Shown one piece after another: positions 1 through 9,274 of a stretch of 32,831 nt of DNA (the stretch's first letter is position 1; every line of letters starts with the position of its first letter). Source of the DNA: a virus. The notes beneath the pieces were generated by a model. It was not told the DNA's origin and searched no databases. It worked only from the letters and a program-made list of their open reading frames with translations. The stretch lies in the IMG/VR virus record IMGVR_UViG_3300025151_000159, positions 1 to 32,831 of that record. One strand, given 5' to 3'. A program made the position numbers and the translations under genes.

Positions 1-1106
1 TCATAAGTCAATGTTCCACCAACACTTACATTACCAGAGAATGATGCAGTAGTTGCTGAGACCGTAGTTGCAGTAAGAACTCCAGTAACTATTGCGCCAT
101 TTGGATTTACATTTAGAATTGTGTTACCAACAGAAACTACTGTTGTTTCTCCCGCAACAGGTGAGAATACACCAGTTGTTGTAGCATTTGTAAAGAATAC
201 ACCAGGTGCGCTTGCAGTACCAGCGGTAATTCCAAGACCAGCCTGCATACTATCACCAGTCTTCTCTAAGAAGTTACCAGTTAGATTGTATGGAGATGAG
301 TCTACCCAATAAGTACTAATGCCGACACCGAGTGCTGCTTCATCATAGTAAATGAAGGTTCTACCGTAGTCAATATGATAGAACAGGTCTCCATTTTGTG
401 GTTCTGCAGCAGTTGAGTATGTGCTTCCTGGGAAAGTTGAACCAATACCAATAGCACCCGCGCCACCAGAACCTCCTCCACCTTGGAAGAATATAGTAGC
501 AATACCAGAAGCGGTATCGTAGAAACCAGTGCTGACTCCAGGTCCTCTGAAGTCAATTAATGTTACTCCATATCCAACAGCGTTTCCACTGGTTTGAACA
601 CCAATTTTAACACCACTAAGGTTTGAACCATCACCATAATAAGTTGCACCAGTTACAATACCTAAGGTCGATACACCAGTTACAATGAGGTTTGTAAACT
701 CGTTCGGTGAATCAGCAATTGCTGCTTCAATAGTTGCTAATGTTGTTGCATCAAGTGAAGCAATATTCTGAAGTTGTCTAGCAGAACTTACAACAGAATT
801 TGCACCAATATAAAGTGACCCAAGAGTTCCAATACCACTGAAACTTAAGGTGCTACCAGAAAGGTTGGTAATAATACCAACGTTAATATAACCGTTATCT
901 ATACTTGCGTTTGTCGCATCAACTAAAGGAAAAGTACCAACACCAGTTACGGCGATGTCTTCCGCATTTATCGTTCCCTTTACGTCTAATGTTGACAGTG
1001 GGTTGGTTGTCGCAATACCAACTTTATTTCCTACTGCGTCTGCAAGAATGAGGCTAGTGTTTACCTCAAGACCATTCTTTACGACAAAGTTCTTATTGAA
1101 TCCCAA
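1..1106 (-). CDS. Tail-fibre-like virion protein, C-terminus beyond the window
   Basis: The frame is open from 1106 to the window edge (368 codons seen), so the C-terminus is missing. I place the start at TTG (1106-1104): it gives the N-terminus LGFNKNFVVKNGLEV, typical of cyanophage fibre proteins, an in-frame TGA lies just upstream, and a strong ribosome site (GGGGAG) sits about 7 bases before it. The protein is Gly/Thr/Ser/Val-rich, with repeated short beta-strand phrases (VGIGT, GVSTG, SGIAT) and a central stretch containing GDLFYHIDYG. It resembles the C-terminal part of the 1952-residue protein at 1876-7734. It is probably a fibre or adhesin subunit contacting the host surface. A late promoter box lies 32 bases upstream. 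Confidence 0.75.
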   Translation of the reverse strand, partial: MGFNKNFVVKNGLEVNTSLILADAVGNKVGIATTNPLSTLDVKGTINAEDIAVTGVGTFPLVDATNASIDNGYINVGIITNLSGSTLSFSGIGTLGSLYIGANSVVSSARQLQNIASLDATTLATIEAAIADSPNEFTNLIVTGVSTLGIVTGATYYGDGSNLSGVKIGVQTSGNAVGYGVTLIDFRGPGVSTGFYDTASGIATIFFQGGGGSGGAGAIGIGSTFPGSTYSTAAEPQNGDLFYHIDYGRTFIYYDEAALGVGISTYWVDSSPYNLTGNFLEKTGDSMQAGLGITAGTASAPGVFFTNATTTGVFSPVAGETTVVSVGNTILNVNPNGAIVTGVLTATTVSATTASFSGNVSVGGTLTY

Positions 1107-1137
1107 GGTTCACTCTCCCCTTGAATCGTGTTTTAGT

Positions 1138-1149
1138 TATTTATAAATA
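1138..1149. promoter_or_regulatory. Divergent T4-type late promoter, 12-bp palindrome TATTTATAAATA
   Basis: TATTTATAAATA is its own reverse complement. TATAAATA is present on the plus strand at 1142-1149 and on the minus strand at 1145-1138, the two boxes sharing four bases. It sits between the divergent genes starting at 1106 (minus) and 1173 (plus), at normal distances for late initiation toward both. TATAAATA is the established late promoter box of T4-like phages. Confidence 0.7.
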
Positions 1150-1172
1150 TAAGAAAAGTATTTTATAAAAGC

Positions 1173-1631
1173 ATGGCGTCTCAGGTTTTGAGTGGGGCAA
1201 GTAACCCATCATATACTAATAATACAGGTCAAAATGTAAGGCTTTTAATTAACTATATTGCTAGCTGCACTAGTATGACTTGGGCTAGTGTGACTGTAAC
1301 TGGCAATTCAACTGTCGGTAAAGATATAATGACAATCAACGGTGAATTCAGAAGTGTTGAAGCACCAACATCTACTGGTGATGTTACTTTAATAGATGGA
1401 GTAACACAAGGACAGGGAGGTAATGGATCGCTCATCGTTTCAGGACCCGAAGAAATTCTTTCGGGATTAATCGCCGGAAACTTTGTTGGAAGTGCTAACA
1501 TTTTTTATGTTCCTCGTACAATTTCACCAGGAGGAGACTTTCCATCAGAATTAGTTTTGGCAGATGGTGAAGCATTTTCTGCAACATCTGGTGCTTTTAA
1601 TATCGTAGTAATCAAAGAGGACGGAACCTAA
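1173..1631 (+). CDS. Small virion-associated protein, longer tandem paralog (152 aa)
   Basis: Starts MASQVLSGASNPSYTNNTGQ and ends GAFNIVVIKEDGT. The next gene begins and ends almost the same way, so the two are tandem paralogs. This copy has about 70 extra central residues, rich in Gly, Ser and Thr. No signal peptide, membrane segment or catalytic motif is visible. Its place between two fibre genes and behind a late promoter box suggests a small structural or fibre-associated protein, which is inference. The codons for the conserved KEDGT end contain AAAGAGG, which may serve as the ribosome site for the following gene. Confidence 0.75.
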   Translation: MASQVLSGASNPSYTNNTGQNVRLLINYIASCTSMTWASVTVTGNSTVGKDIMTINGEFRSVEAPTSTGDVTLIDGVTQGQGGNGSLIVSGPEEILSGLIAGNFVGSANIFYVPRTISPGGDFPSELVLADGEAFSATSGAFNIVVIKEDGT

Positions 1632-1632
1632 T

Positions 1633-1875
1633 ATGCCATCTCAAGTTTTAAGTGGATCATCAAATCCATCCTACACAAATACAACAGGTCAAAACGTAAG
1701 AGTTAGACTTACTTACCTTAGAGAACCAACCGCAGTATCTTGGGGAAACAGTGGTTCTATGACGGTTACAGCATCTACACCTGCACCAAAAGAAGTAATA
1801 TTAGCACCATCTGAAACATTTACTGCAAACAGTGGTGCTTTTAATATTCTTATCATAAAAGAGGACGGAACCTGA
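1633..1875 (+). CDS. Small virion-associated protein, shorter tandem paralog (80 aa)
   Basis: Paralog of the preceding gene: N-terminus MPSQVLSGSSNPSYTNTTGQ, C-terminus GAFNILIIKEDGT. It starts one base after the stop of its neighbour, so the pair is probably co-translated. Its TGA stop abuts the TGA stop of the convergent giant gene; together they make the palindrome TGATCA at 1873-1878 with no intergenic base and no terminator. The function is unknown; a structural or fibre-associated role is inferred from position only. Confidence 0.75.
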   Translation: MPSQVLSGSSNPSYTNTTGQNVRVRLTYLREPTAVSWGNSGSMTVTASTPAPKEVILAPSETFTANSGAFNILIIKEDGT

Positions 1876-4800
1876 TCAAAGCAGGTATCCGAATCCTCTT
1901 GTTGTGAATGGATAAAGTGTGCCACTGCCACTGGTTTGAGAAATCGTGATATCACCGTTGGCGGCAGTAACAGTTAGACCAGTACCAGCGGTAATATTAG
2001 TAACACCTTCGTTAACAATAGTTGCGTTGGTAATTCCTGTTGCCATATCAAGAGACTTGGTGACAGAAATACCAGCGCCTGCTACTGCACTTTCAGTAGC
2101 AGCATAACCCCAAGAAAGATTACCAGAACCATCAGTCTTAAGTGCGTTTCCAGCACTTCCATCGTGAAGTGGCAGTCTGTAAGAGTAGTCTGCAGTTGTA
2201 GCACCGATACTTAAACCAATATAGTGACTATGGTCTTGGTCATAGATGCGGAGAGTGCTGCCAACAGAAACTTCACCTCTAACATCAAGAGCAGTTCCTG
2301 CAGTTACAGTATTAACACCAACATTTCCATTTATATCAATAATGAATGGAGTACTATCGGTTAGTTGGTTACTAACACTTACAATATTACCAGAACCGCT
2401 AGTTGATCTGATGCGAAGTGCTTCATCAGACTCGGTGTAAATATCAATTTTTGCATCTGGGTTTGCAATACCAACACCAAGAGAATTGCCTACAAAAACA
2501 TCAGTTCCATCAAATCTGAAGCTTTCGGAACCACCAAAGTTTCCAGAGCTATTAAACTGAACAGAGTTTGCAGGAGCACCAGGAGAACCAGTTCCTCCAG
2601 TAGCATCAAAGGTGACGCTTGCAATACCTGATGTATTGTATACTGCGGAAATAGTAACTCCATAACCAATGAAGTTAATTTCAGTTGCAACACCAACGAA
2701 AGTCTTATTCAGTCCAAGACCAGTAGAAACACCAACATTTAGTGGTGATGCATCTAAGATGACAGTTCCGACACCAGAAGTTGTGTCATATTCAGTTCTG
2801 ACGGTAGCACCAACACCTGAACGGAAGTCAATGTTCGTTGCAATACCCAAGTATTGTCCAGCGGAAGAAATTCCGACCATTGGATTATTAAGTGATCCAA
2901 GGAAACCAAATGGCTTCCATTCACTATTGGTTGTGTAAATCCAACCAGTGTATCCATTAGTAGCAGGAGTTCCGTTATATACAACATCACCAGGAGTGCC
3001 TGCCAATGTTGGTTGCGATACACCTACAGTAAACTTCCTCGATACTGATCTATCACCTTGTAAGAATAAAGAGTTTGCTTCAATACCTTTGGTAGATGTA
3101 GAAGTCAGTTTGTTGCTGAAGACAACAGGACCATCAAACTCGGAAACAATATCTCCATTAGGACCACCTTCAACTCTTAAGGAGCGTTCAATTGCTACTT
3201 CAGAAGAAGATACTCTATCAAAACCAACACTAGTATCAGAGGTAGGATCTTCGCCAGTTACAGTTGGAATGGGGATATCAAATACTTCTTCTTCACCAGT
3301 GGTTCCACTGACTTTCCTACCACCAACGTAGTAATCACCCTGGTCATTCATACCAGTGTAAAGTACCGCACCACTCTCTTTACGAGTTGCTTGTCCTAAG
3401 AACTCTTCTTGTGGAGTGAGGTTTCTAGTCTGTCTATCAGGGAATGCAGTAGAATAGTTACCAGGACCATATCCAACATATTCAAATGTATGACCTGATG
3501 CACGAATCAAAGAGTTTCTTCTAAACTCAATAGGACGTGGAGCAATCTTCGTTACAACAGCACCGTTTGAGTGTGTTGCTTTTCCTGTTCCGAGTAGTCC
3601 TCTGAATACAGAAACTGGGTTTCCAGTAACAGTACTCTTAATTCTCATAATCTCTTCATCGACCAGTAAGAAGTCACCAATCTGGAAGTTAAAGTTTTCT
3701 ACGTTGGAAATTTGAATGCTTGTTGCATTTGCATTATTAATGACAGCAGAGATAGTTGTCGTAATACCAGCATAGGTTGGAACAAATCTACCACCAAGGT
3801 TTTCATCAGACTTACTAGTATTGCCCGAGTTTGCAATAAAACCAGTCTTGTGTGCGTAGATAGAACCAGCAACTGAATGGTTGCCAGAGATACCAGCATT
3901 AACAACAAACTTTGTTTGACTGACAACTTGAGTAACATAGAAGTTTCTATTATAGAAACTATCTTCAGCACCACTCAGCAATACAGACTTACCAACTTGA
4001 AGATCGTGGTTTTGTACTGTTGTTACTGTTGCAATACCAGTTGATTGGGTGTAACTAATACCAGAGACATCTAATGCTTTACCCGTTAAGCGTGCATTTG
4101 AGTCCGAAGTAAATGTTGGACCAACACCAGATGTTGTTGCATTATTAACAGTGGATGCTGAAGAAACACTAACTTCTTTTGCAGAAGAAATACCAGTGAT
4201 GCGATAGTATCCATTATATCCAGCAAACGTGGTGCTTCCAACTCCATTAATCGACAGAGTTTCACCAACGTTATCAATAATAGTTGTGACACTTACAGTT
4301 GCAGCACTATGGGAAGTTGTGGTTGCAATACCAACAACTGTCATGGTATTACCAATACCATAAGCACTACCACCGTCCATAATCATAATGTCGGAGATAG
4401 TTCCTGCAGCACTTACAGTAACTCTGGCCGTTGCATTTACACCAGTTGAAGAACCTGCGTAACCAACAAGGTTTGCATTATAATAGTATTCGGTATTACC
4501 ACTACCAACACCATATCCAGCACCAGGATTAACAATACTTAAAGTTGCAGCAGGGTTGAGTCCGTGCTCAATATTGGAATACAGAGTATGAACTGTACCA
4601 GCGGCACCAGTAGAGATAATATCAGTAAGAGCAAAACCAACTCGGAAGTCATTCAGAGCTTTATTTAAAGTTTCTCTTGTAACACTGTTTTGTGGTTCAT
4701 CAATTACAACCTGACCAATTGTTGTTGGAAGTGCAAAAGAAGTTGATGCTTTTGGATCTGAAGTTGTATTATCTCTATTGAGTTGTGGATAGAGATTCTG

Positions 4801-7734
4801 GATAGGTTGAGAGAACTTCTCACCAGTAAATGGTGCAACAGTTGGTGAGTTAGAAGTATTAACAATTAACAGATGATAGATACCATCTTTCTCACCAGGA
4901 ACATACTTTTGAATTTCTTCACTCTTATAAACATAGTAAGAGTTAGAATATTGCTTATTCTTAAAGTATGGCAGTGAAGTAGTTCTGCTTGAAGTGTTGT
5001 TAGTAAACGTACCAGGATTAGTTGTCAAAGTAACACTAAACTCTTTAGCACTACCGACACTTACGACATCAAATGTATTGTTGAAACCAGTGTTAGCAGT
5101 ACCATCAAGGTTGTTTGTACTGGTAATGTTCAGAATCTCAACCTGAGAACCAACGTTAAGATCGTGTGGAAGTTCAGTTACAATGGTTGCAGTATTTGAT
5201 GTCCAACTTGCATCAGCAATAATTCTCTGGTTCCTTAACTCAGTAGAGTTAGAAAGAGTTGCGCCAAGTGGGTTGAACTGATATGCAACTTCAGTATTAG
5301 TAGAACCAATAGAAGTATTAGAGTTCTGAATTACAAATCCTTCAAGAGGTGGTTTAGCAGCAGTTGTTGAGTCAGAAGGAATTACATAACGAAGTCTATA
5401 AATGGTATCATCAATATTTCTAGTATCAGGTATTCTCTTGATGTATGTTCTTGGAGTTGCATCACCAATAGAGTTTGTTCCAAGGTCATTAAGAATACTG
5501 TAGATACCGTTTCCAGTTCCTGCAATAGATACATTTACATACCACTGAGAATTGGTTGCATCAAATTGAACTGGGTGCCCAGTGTCACCAGGAATCTTAT
5601 CAGAGACTCTACTGATAACATTAAGAGTGCCACCCTTATTATTAATCGTGAGTGGGTTTAAACCAATAGCATCGTTCAGAGTTTGTCCGACTTTTATTTG
5701 ATCAGAACCAATACCAGAAGTAATGGCAAAGTAAACTTGATTATTGTCAAGTCCATCAGGAACATGACCAGTATCAGAAATAATGCGAACACTTTCACCA
5801 TTTTCAAATGAGTGAGGGCCACTTAAAGTAATGGTGCTGTTGCTGATGCTGTTAATACCAGCGTTTCTACCAACAGTTGCAAGTTTTTCTGAAGTTGTAA
5901 ATGTAGTGTTTGGCATTACAATTAATGCCGAATACTCTGTGGAGATACCAGTAGCACCAGTGATAACAGTATTTAAAGTATCACTGACTTTTGCACCAAT
6001 ACGATAACCACCAACAATACCATCTGGTTTTACTGCTTGGTTAGTCTGTTCATAAAGATACAGACGATTTGTTAAACCCATTGCAGTGGTAAGACCAACA
6101 TCAATTGAGTTGTATTCAATAGTGGTCTCAGCGTTATCAATTGCTTTTGGTGGAAGGATGTGTGAAATATATCCAGCATCATCTCTAAGGAATGCATTCT
6201 TTCTAAAACCACTTGCAACTAACGCTCTGGCACCAAAGTTGGAGTTAGAGTTTGTAATTGACTGGTCACCACCAGACTCTGAAAGGAAGTGAGATGCATA
6301 ACCAATAGCAAAGACCGAAACGACCTGAATATAAGAGTCGTTAGAAGTCTTGAGGTGATAGTTTTCGTACTCTGGTTTGTATCTAGCAAGTCCATCAGTA
6401 TGAAGGTTTTCTACTACGGTAGAGTCTTCATATAAACCAGTAGTAGTATTATATTTTACGAATGCTTTATCATCTTTCTGCAGTCCAATACCCGTAAACT
6501 GGGCAACAACCATGGACTTAAATCCATCTGCCTTGTTACCATCAGCGTGCAGACCACACATACCGTATACAGAACGGAGTGAGCAGTTGAAAATGTAAGG
6601 AGAAGCAGAGGTTACAGTATCAACAGAGATATTGAGAGTAGAACCAGATACTGAAGGGAGTGCATTTGCTGGAGTATTTGAAACCTGATATTCAATTACA
6701 GGTTGAGCACCAGTTGCAAGAACATCAGAGACTACATACTCACCATCATATCCAGCAGAACCAATTCCTTTAATTCTAATAGGAGTATCAACATCAACTC
6801 CAGCAAGTTCACCTGCTAAAGTAACAGTAATAGTAGTACTTGCAGTTATACCATCTCCAGCACGGATACTCGAAATACCAACTTCAGCACCACGGGAACC
6901 TACGATACGATACTCATCAACCTTGGGTTGAATATCAAGTCCTGCAGCAGGATAATCTGGAGAAATGTTTCTTCCAGATGCCTGACCATATACCAGACCA
7001 ACTTTCTGATAATACATATCCAGATCAGTTCTAGTAGTAGAATAGGTCTGGAAGTCATCATCAATACTTACACTATTGACACCATCAGCATACTCAAAAG
7101 TAGTCAGTTTGTGGTGTGAGAAGTTAGGAACAAATCTGTTCTCAGTGTAGTCCTTATAGCACGTCCCATTTGGTGGAGCATCAAGTACAGAGAACTGCCA
7201 GAAGTAGCAACCACCAGTTACACGGAAAACAGCAGATCTTTCGATCTCGTCATTTTCTGGGTTAGGAACATAAAGTGGTCGGATAACAGTCTTACGAAGA
7301 TCCATACCAACGATGGATGTACCTCTGGGAACAATGACACCACCGTAAACACTGTTTAACTTATACAGTTCATTATCAACAGTCGTCAGGTCAAAGTTTG
7401 ACGTAAGATCAAAAGATGGGAGGTTATTTGACGTTAAACCATTACGAAGTCTATAATTATTTGCACCATCTGGTATCCATCCTGGTCGGTTATCCACAAC
7501 GTGATCACCAGGGTACAACACGATAGTTGTTTTGTTAAATCTATCGTTATCTAAACCACTTTGATAGGAAAAACGTGACGCTTCTATCAAAGCTCTTTGA
7601 ATAGTTCTAAAAGGTCTGGTAAGACTATTGCCCTGGTTTTCGACGCTATCAGTAGCATCGATACTGTTAGGATCAACGTAAAGTATAGTACCACGAACCG
7701 ACTTCAGAAAATTATCTAATCTGGAAAGACCCAT
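1876..7734 (-). CDS. Giant tail-fibre or baseplate-associated structural protein (1952 aa)
   Basis: The N-terminus (MGLSRLDNFLKSVRGTILYV, then PFRTIQRALIEASRFSYQ near residue 40) is a recognisable cyanophage virion protein start that leads into a pectate-lyase-like right-handed beta-helix region. At least five copies of a loose module (hydrophobic strand, HDL or similar, VG..V.I.G, F/Y-NG-F/Y.V, then S.KEF.V) lie near residues 300-360, 630-690, 845-910, 1150-1210 and 1232-1290. A stretch with NPGAGYG near residue 1070 resembles the DPG.GY repeats of the protein at 12171-13199. The C-terminal 400 residues are fibre-like (GVGIANPDAKIDI, AGTGLTVT) and end RGFGYLL. A late box and a terminator lie upstream, so it is a separate late transcript. 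The exact virion location is not decidable here. Confidence 0.85.
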   Translation of the reverse strand: MGLSRLDNFLKSVRGTILYVDPNSIDATDSVENQGNSLTRPFRTIQRALIEASRFSYQSGLDNDRFNKTTIVLYPGDHVVDNRPGWIPDGANNYRLRNGLTSNNLPSFDLTSNFDLTTVDNELYKLNSVYGGVIVPRGTSIVGMDLRKTVIRPLYVPNPENDEIERSAVFRVTGGCYFWQFSVLDAPPNGTCYKDYTENRFVPNFSHHKLTTFEYADGVNSVSIDDDFQTYSTTRTDLDMYYQKVGLVYGQASGRNISPDYPAAGLDIQPKVDEYRIVGSRGAEVGISSIRAGDGITASTTITVTLAGELAGVDVDTPIRIKGIGSAGYDGEYVVSDVLATGAQPVIEYQVSNTPANALPSVSGSTLNISVDTVTSASPYIFNCSLRSVYGMCGLHADGNKADGFKSMVVAQFTGIGLQKDDKAFVKYNTTTGLYEDSTVVENLHTDGLARYKPEYENYHLKTSNDSYIQVVSVFAIGYASHFLSESGGDQSITNSNSNFGARALVASGFRKNAFLRDDAGYISHILPPKAIDNAETTIEYNSIDVGLTTAMGLTNRLYLYEQTNQAVKPDGIVGGYRIGAKVSDTLNTVITGATGISTEYSALIVMPNTTFTTSEKLATVGRNAGINSISNSTITLSGPHSFENGESVRIISDTGHVPDGLDNNQVYFAITSGIGSDQIKVGQTLNDAIGLNPLTINNKGGTLNVISRVSDKIPGDTGHPVQFDATNSQWYVNVSIAGTGNGIYSILNDLGTNSIGDATPRTYIKRIPDTRNIDDTIYRLRYVIPSDSTTAAKPPLEGFVIQNSNTSIGSTNTEVAYQFNPLGATLSNSTELRNQRIIADASWTSNTATIVTELPHDLNVGSQVEILNITSTNNLDGTANTGFNNTFDVVSVGSAKEFSVTLTTNPGTFTNNTSSRTTSLPYFKNKQYSNSYYVYKSEEIQKYVPGEKDGIYHLLIVNTSNSPTVAPFTGEKFSQPIQNLYPQLNRDNTTSDPKASTSFALPTTIGQVVIDEPQNSVTRETLNKALNDFRVGFALTDIISTGAAGTVHTLYSNIEHGLNPAATLSIVNPGAGYGVGSGNTEYYYNANLVGYAGSSTGVNATARVTVSAAGTISDIMIMDGGSAYGIGNTMTVVGIATTTSHSAATVSVTTIIDNVGETLSINGVGSTTFAGYNGYYRITGISSAKEVSVSSASTVNNATTSGVGPTFTSDSNARLTGKALDVSGISYTQSTGIATVTTVQNHDLQVGKSVLLSGAEDSFYNRNFYVTQVVSQTKFVVNAGISGNHSVAGSIYAHKTGFIANSGNTSKSDENLGGRFVPTYAGITTTISAVINNANATSIQISNVENFNFQIGDFLLVDEEIMRIKSTVTGNPVSVFRGLLGTGKATHSNGAVVTKIAPRPIEFRRNSLIRASGHTFEYVGYGPGNYSTAFPDRQTRNLTPQEEFLGQATRKESGAVLYTGMNDQGDYYVGGRKVSGTTGEEEVFDIPIPTVTGEDPTSDTSVGFDRVSSSEVAIERSLRVEGGPNGDIVSEFDGPVVFSNKLTSTSTKGIEANSLFLQGDRSVSRKFTVGVSQPTLAGTPGDVVYNGTPATNGYTGWIYTTNSEWKPFGFLGSLNNPMVGISSAGQYLGIATNIDFRSGVGATVRTEYDTTSGVGTVILDASPLNVGVSTGLGLNKTFVGVATEINFIGYGVTISAVYNTSGIASVTFDATGGTGSPGAPANSVQFNSSGNFGGSESFRFDGTDVFVGNSLGVGIANPDAKIDIYTESDEALRIRSTSGSGNIVSVSNQLTDSTPFIIDINGNVGVNTVTAGTALDVRGEVSVGSTLRIYDQDHSHYIGLSIGATTADYSYRLPLHDGSAGNALKTDGSGNLSWGYAATESAVAGAGISVTKSLDMATGITNATIVNEGVTNITAGTGLTVTAANGDITISQTSGSGTLYPFTTRGFGYLL

Positions 7735-7765
7735 CTTATTAGTGCTTATAGTTCCTGTTATGAGT

Positions 7766-7773
7766 TATTTATC
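7766..7773 (-). promoter_or_regulatory. Late promoter box GATAAATA for the giant fibre gene
   Basis: The minus strand reads GATAAATA, matching the T4-type late consensus NATAAATA, about 30 bases before the ATG at 7734. It lies just after the terminator of the early cassette, so the giant gene gets its own late transcript. Confidence 0.65.
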
Positions 7774-7776
7774 CAT

Positions 7777-7800
7777 AAAAAAACCCCTGCAAAGCAGGGG
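7777..7800 (-). terminator. Intrinsic terminator ending the oxygenase/Mom-like transcript
   Basis: The minus strand reads CCCCTGC-TTT-GCAGGGG followed by seven T. The stem is 7 bp and GC-rich, with a 3-base loop. It lies 39 bases after the stop codon of the Mom-like gene and isolates the early cassette from the late giant gene. Confidence 0.9.
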
Positions 7801-7838
7801 CAACGGAAGCACAGGGACTTCATTCACACGGAAGGAAT

Positions 7839-8453
7839 TTATATTATACCATAACTTTCTTTATCCCACAAGACCTCAAGTTTCTTGTCAAACACCATCA
7901 AATATCTATGCTTTCTACTTCTGTCTTTCCATTCACCTTCAGCACCTTTCACACTACCTCTTGAGTGTTTGACTCCATCAGAATAGTAAAAGTCTTTCTT
8001 TGGAGCACTCAACCCATAATATTTGAAATTGCACGCACGATAAATGATTCCATGATGATGAGCAGAGTCAGCATAGCTAAGAATAGCACGAACACTTGCA
8101 TCTTTCCTAAACCTCTTGATACAACGACTTACAAACCAGGATGTGATATTGTATTCATCTTTCTGAATGTCTGGGTCAACACAAAGTCGTGAAAGTTCAA
8201 ATAGTCCATCCTGCTGGTCTCTTTCTAATCCAAATGCTCCTTTGGCGATTTCAGGAACAGGGAGCCCAGTAAAAATACAAACGGCAAGACACCCACCAAT
8301 GTTAAGAGGACAGTCCCAGTCTGTGTGTCTAAAAAGTCCATAGTTATAACCTGATTTGAAATCTTTTGATTCATCCTTAAGGTAGTGATAGTTGTAAAGT
8401 AAGTTCTTACAACTATCCTTATCTACCCTATCAATATAAAACTCACTCTTCAC
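7839..8453 (-). CDS. Mom-like protein (GNAT-fold DNA-adenine modification family), candidate
   Basis: 204 residues. The central block ELSRLCVDPD (about residue 90) followed by YADSAHHHGIIYRACNFKYYG-type sequence (about 128-148) matches what I know of the phage Mu Mom family, GNAT-like proteins that convert adenine in phage DNA to a carbamoylmethyl form that resists restriction. The start is GTG at 8453, directly after the TAA of the upstream oxygenase (zero gap), which suggests translational coupling; no strong ribosome site is visible. It is the last gene of the unit, followed by an intrinsic terminator. Alternative: another GNAT acyltransferase with a different substrate. Gene reality is near certain; the family call is moderate. 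Confidence 0.65.
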   Translation of the reverse strand: MKSEFYIDRVDKDSCKNLLYNYHYLKDESKDFKSGYNYGLFRHTDWDCPLNIGGCLAVCIFTGLPVPEIAKGAFGLERDQQDGLFELSRLCVDPDIQKDEYNITSWFVSRCIKRFRKDASVRAILSYADSAHHHGIIYRACNFKYYGLSAPKKDFYYSDGVKHSRGSVKGAEGEWKDRSRKHRYLMVFDKKLEVLWDKESYGII

Positions 8454-9083
8454 TTATTGCCAACGGGGACCATTCACCCATCCTACCAAACTTCTACGAA
8501 CACCACTTCGGACTTTTGTGACTCGGTGTTGTGCCCGTGAATCAAAGATAATCAAGGTGCCTTTCTTCTTTGGTGCATAGTAAGAATCATTTTCGTCACT
8601 CAAAAACTGAAGTTCTCCACCTTCATAATCAGATTCATCAGATAGTTGAAGAGAAAATGAAAGTTTACGGGAGGTCTCATACTGAAGTCCAATGTTTTCA
8701 TTTACATATGCAGCAGAGACTCCACCAAACTCATTTGATAGGGTAGAAACTGACATAGTACATCGAGCACTAATGGAGTCATCACAATGCCAGTTGTAGT
8801 GTTGACCTTCTTTATATTCACTATACTGAAGACAGTCGGCATCAAACCCGTCAATAGCATACTTAAAATTCTTCTTATTGATATAGTCGATATAATAATT
8901 AAGGAAACCAGCAATCCAATGATCTACATTAACCCAAGAGTTATCAGTGTTTCTAATCTTTTTATTTTCTTCAGGAGAAATAATTTTTGACTTTTCTGTT
9001 TCTAGTTTAGAAAATTTTTCTACAATTTCATCAATAATGATATCTGGAAGTTCAGTATCCAGAAATACACTCTGAAATGCCAT
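8454..9083 (-). CDS. 2-oxoglutarate/Fe(II)-dependent oxygenase, prolyl-4-hydroxylase/PiuC type
   Basis: 209 residues. The iron triad is visible: H99-x-D101 (in NWHCDD) and H186 (in QHRVTKV), with R196 of GVRRSLVGW placed to bind 2-oxoglutarate. YEGGELQF (153-160) and GTLIIFDS (175-182) are typical strands of the double-stranded beta-helix fold. Such enzymes hydroxylate or demethylate proteins, nucleic acids or small molecules; the substrate cannot be read here. Cyanophages commonly carry several oxygenases, and this window has a second at 28121. It is coupled to the Mom-like gene (zero gap), so a role in DNA or ribosomal-protein modification is possible but inferred. Confidence 0.85.
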   Translation of the reverse strand: MAFQSVFLDTELPDIIIDEIVEKFSKLETEKSKIISPEENKKIRNTDNSWVNVDHWIAGFLNYYIDYINKKNFKYAIDGFDADCLQYSEYKEGQHYNWHCDDSISARCTMSVSTLSNEFGGVSAAYVNENIGLQYETSRKLSFSLQLSDESDYEGGELQFLSDENDSYYAPKKKGTLIIFDSRAQHRVTKVRSGVRRSLVGWVNGPRWQ

Positions 9084-9091
9084 TTTTTTAA

Positions 9092-9265
9092 TTACTTTTT
9101 CGATTCACTATATTCTAACATATACTCTACAGTATTGGCAACATCTTCCATTGCATCTCTTAACTGTTTTTGACCACCAGAATGTTGCTCCATGTCCATC
9201 TGTGGATCGGTGAGTGTCCATCTCCACTGTTTCATGCACTTGTTGTACCAAAGATTTATGACCAT
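9092..9265 (-). CDS. Small conserved cyanophage protein, unknown function (57 aa)
   Basis: The frame translates MVINLWYNKCMKQWRWTLTD at the start and ends EYMLEYSESKK. AAAGAGG lies 5 bases before the ATG, an excellent ribosome site, and the gene fits tightly between its neighbours (8-base gap to the oxygenase start, 9 to the upstream stop). The N-terminal third is rich in Trp and basic residues and the C-terminal half is acidic and helical. No known domain is recognised. It is co-transcribed with the tRNAs and the oxygenase. Confidence 0.75.
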   Translation of the reverse strand: MVINLWYNKCMKQWRWTLTDPQMDMEQHSGGQKQLRDAMEDVANTVEYMLEYSESKK

Positions 9266-9274
9266 AAAACCTCT

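Noticed and set aside
1-7734. Repeated ACCAG/ATACCAG-type words on the plus strand as a DNA repeat or CRISPR-like array
   Set aside because: They are codons for Gly/Val/Thr-rich repeats of fibre proteins on the minus strand; spacing is irregular and no CRISPR array is present anywhere in the window.
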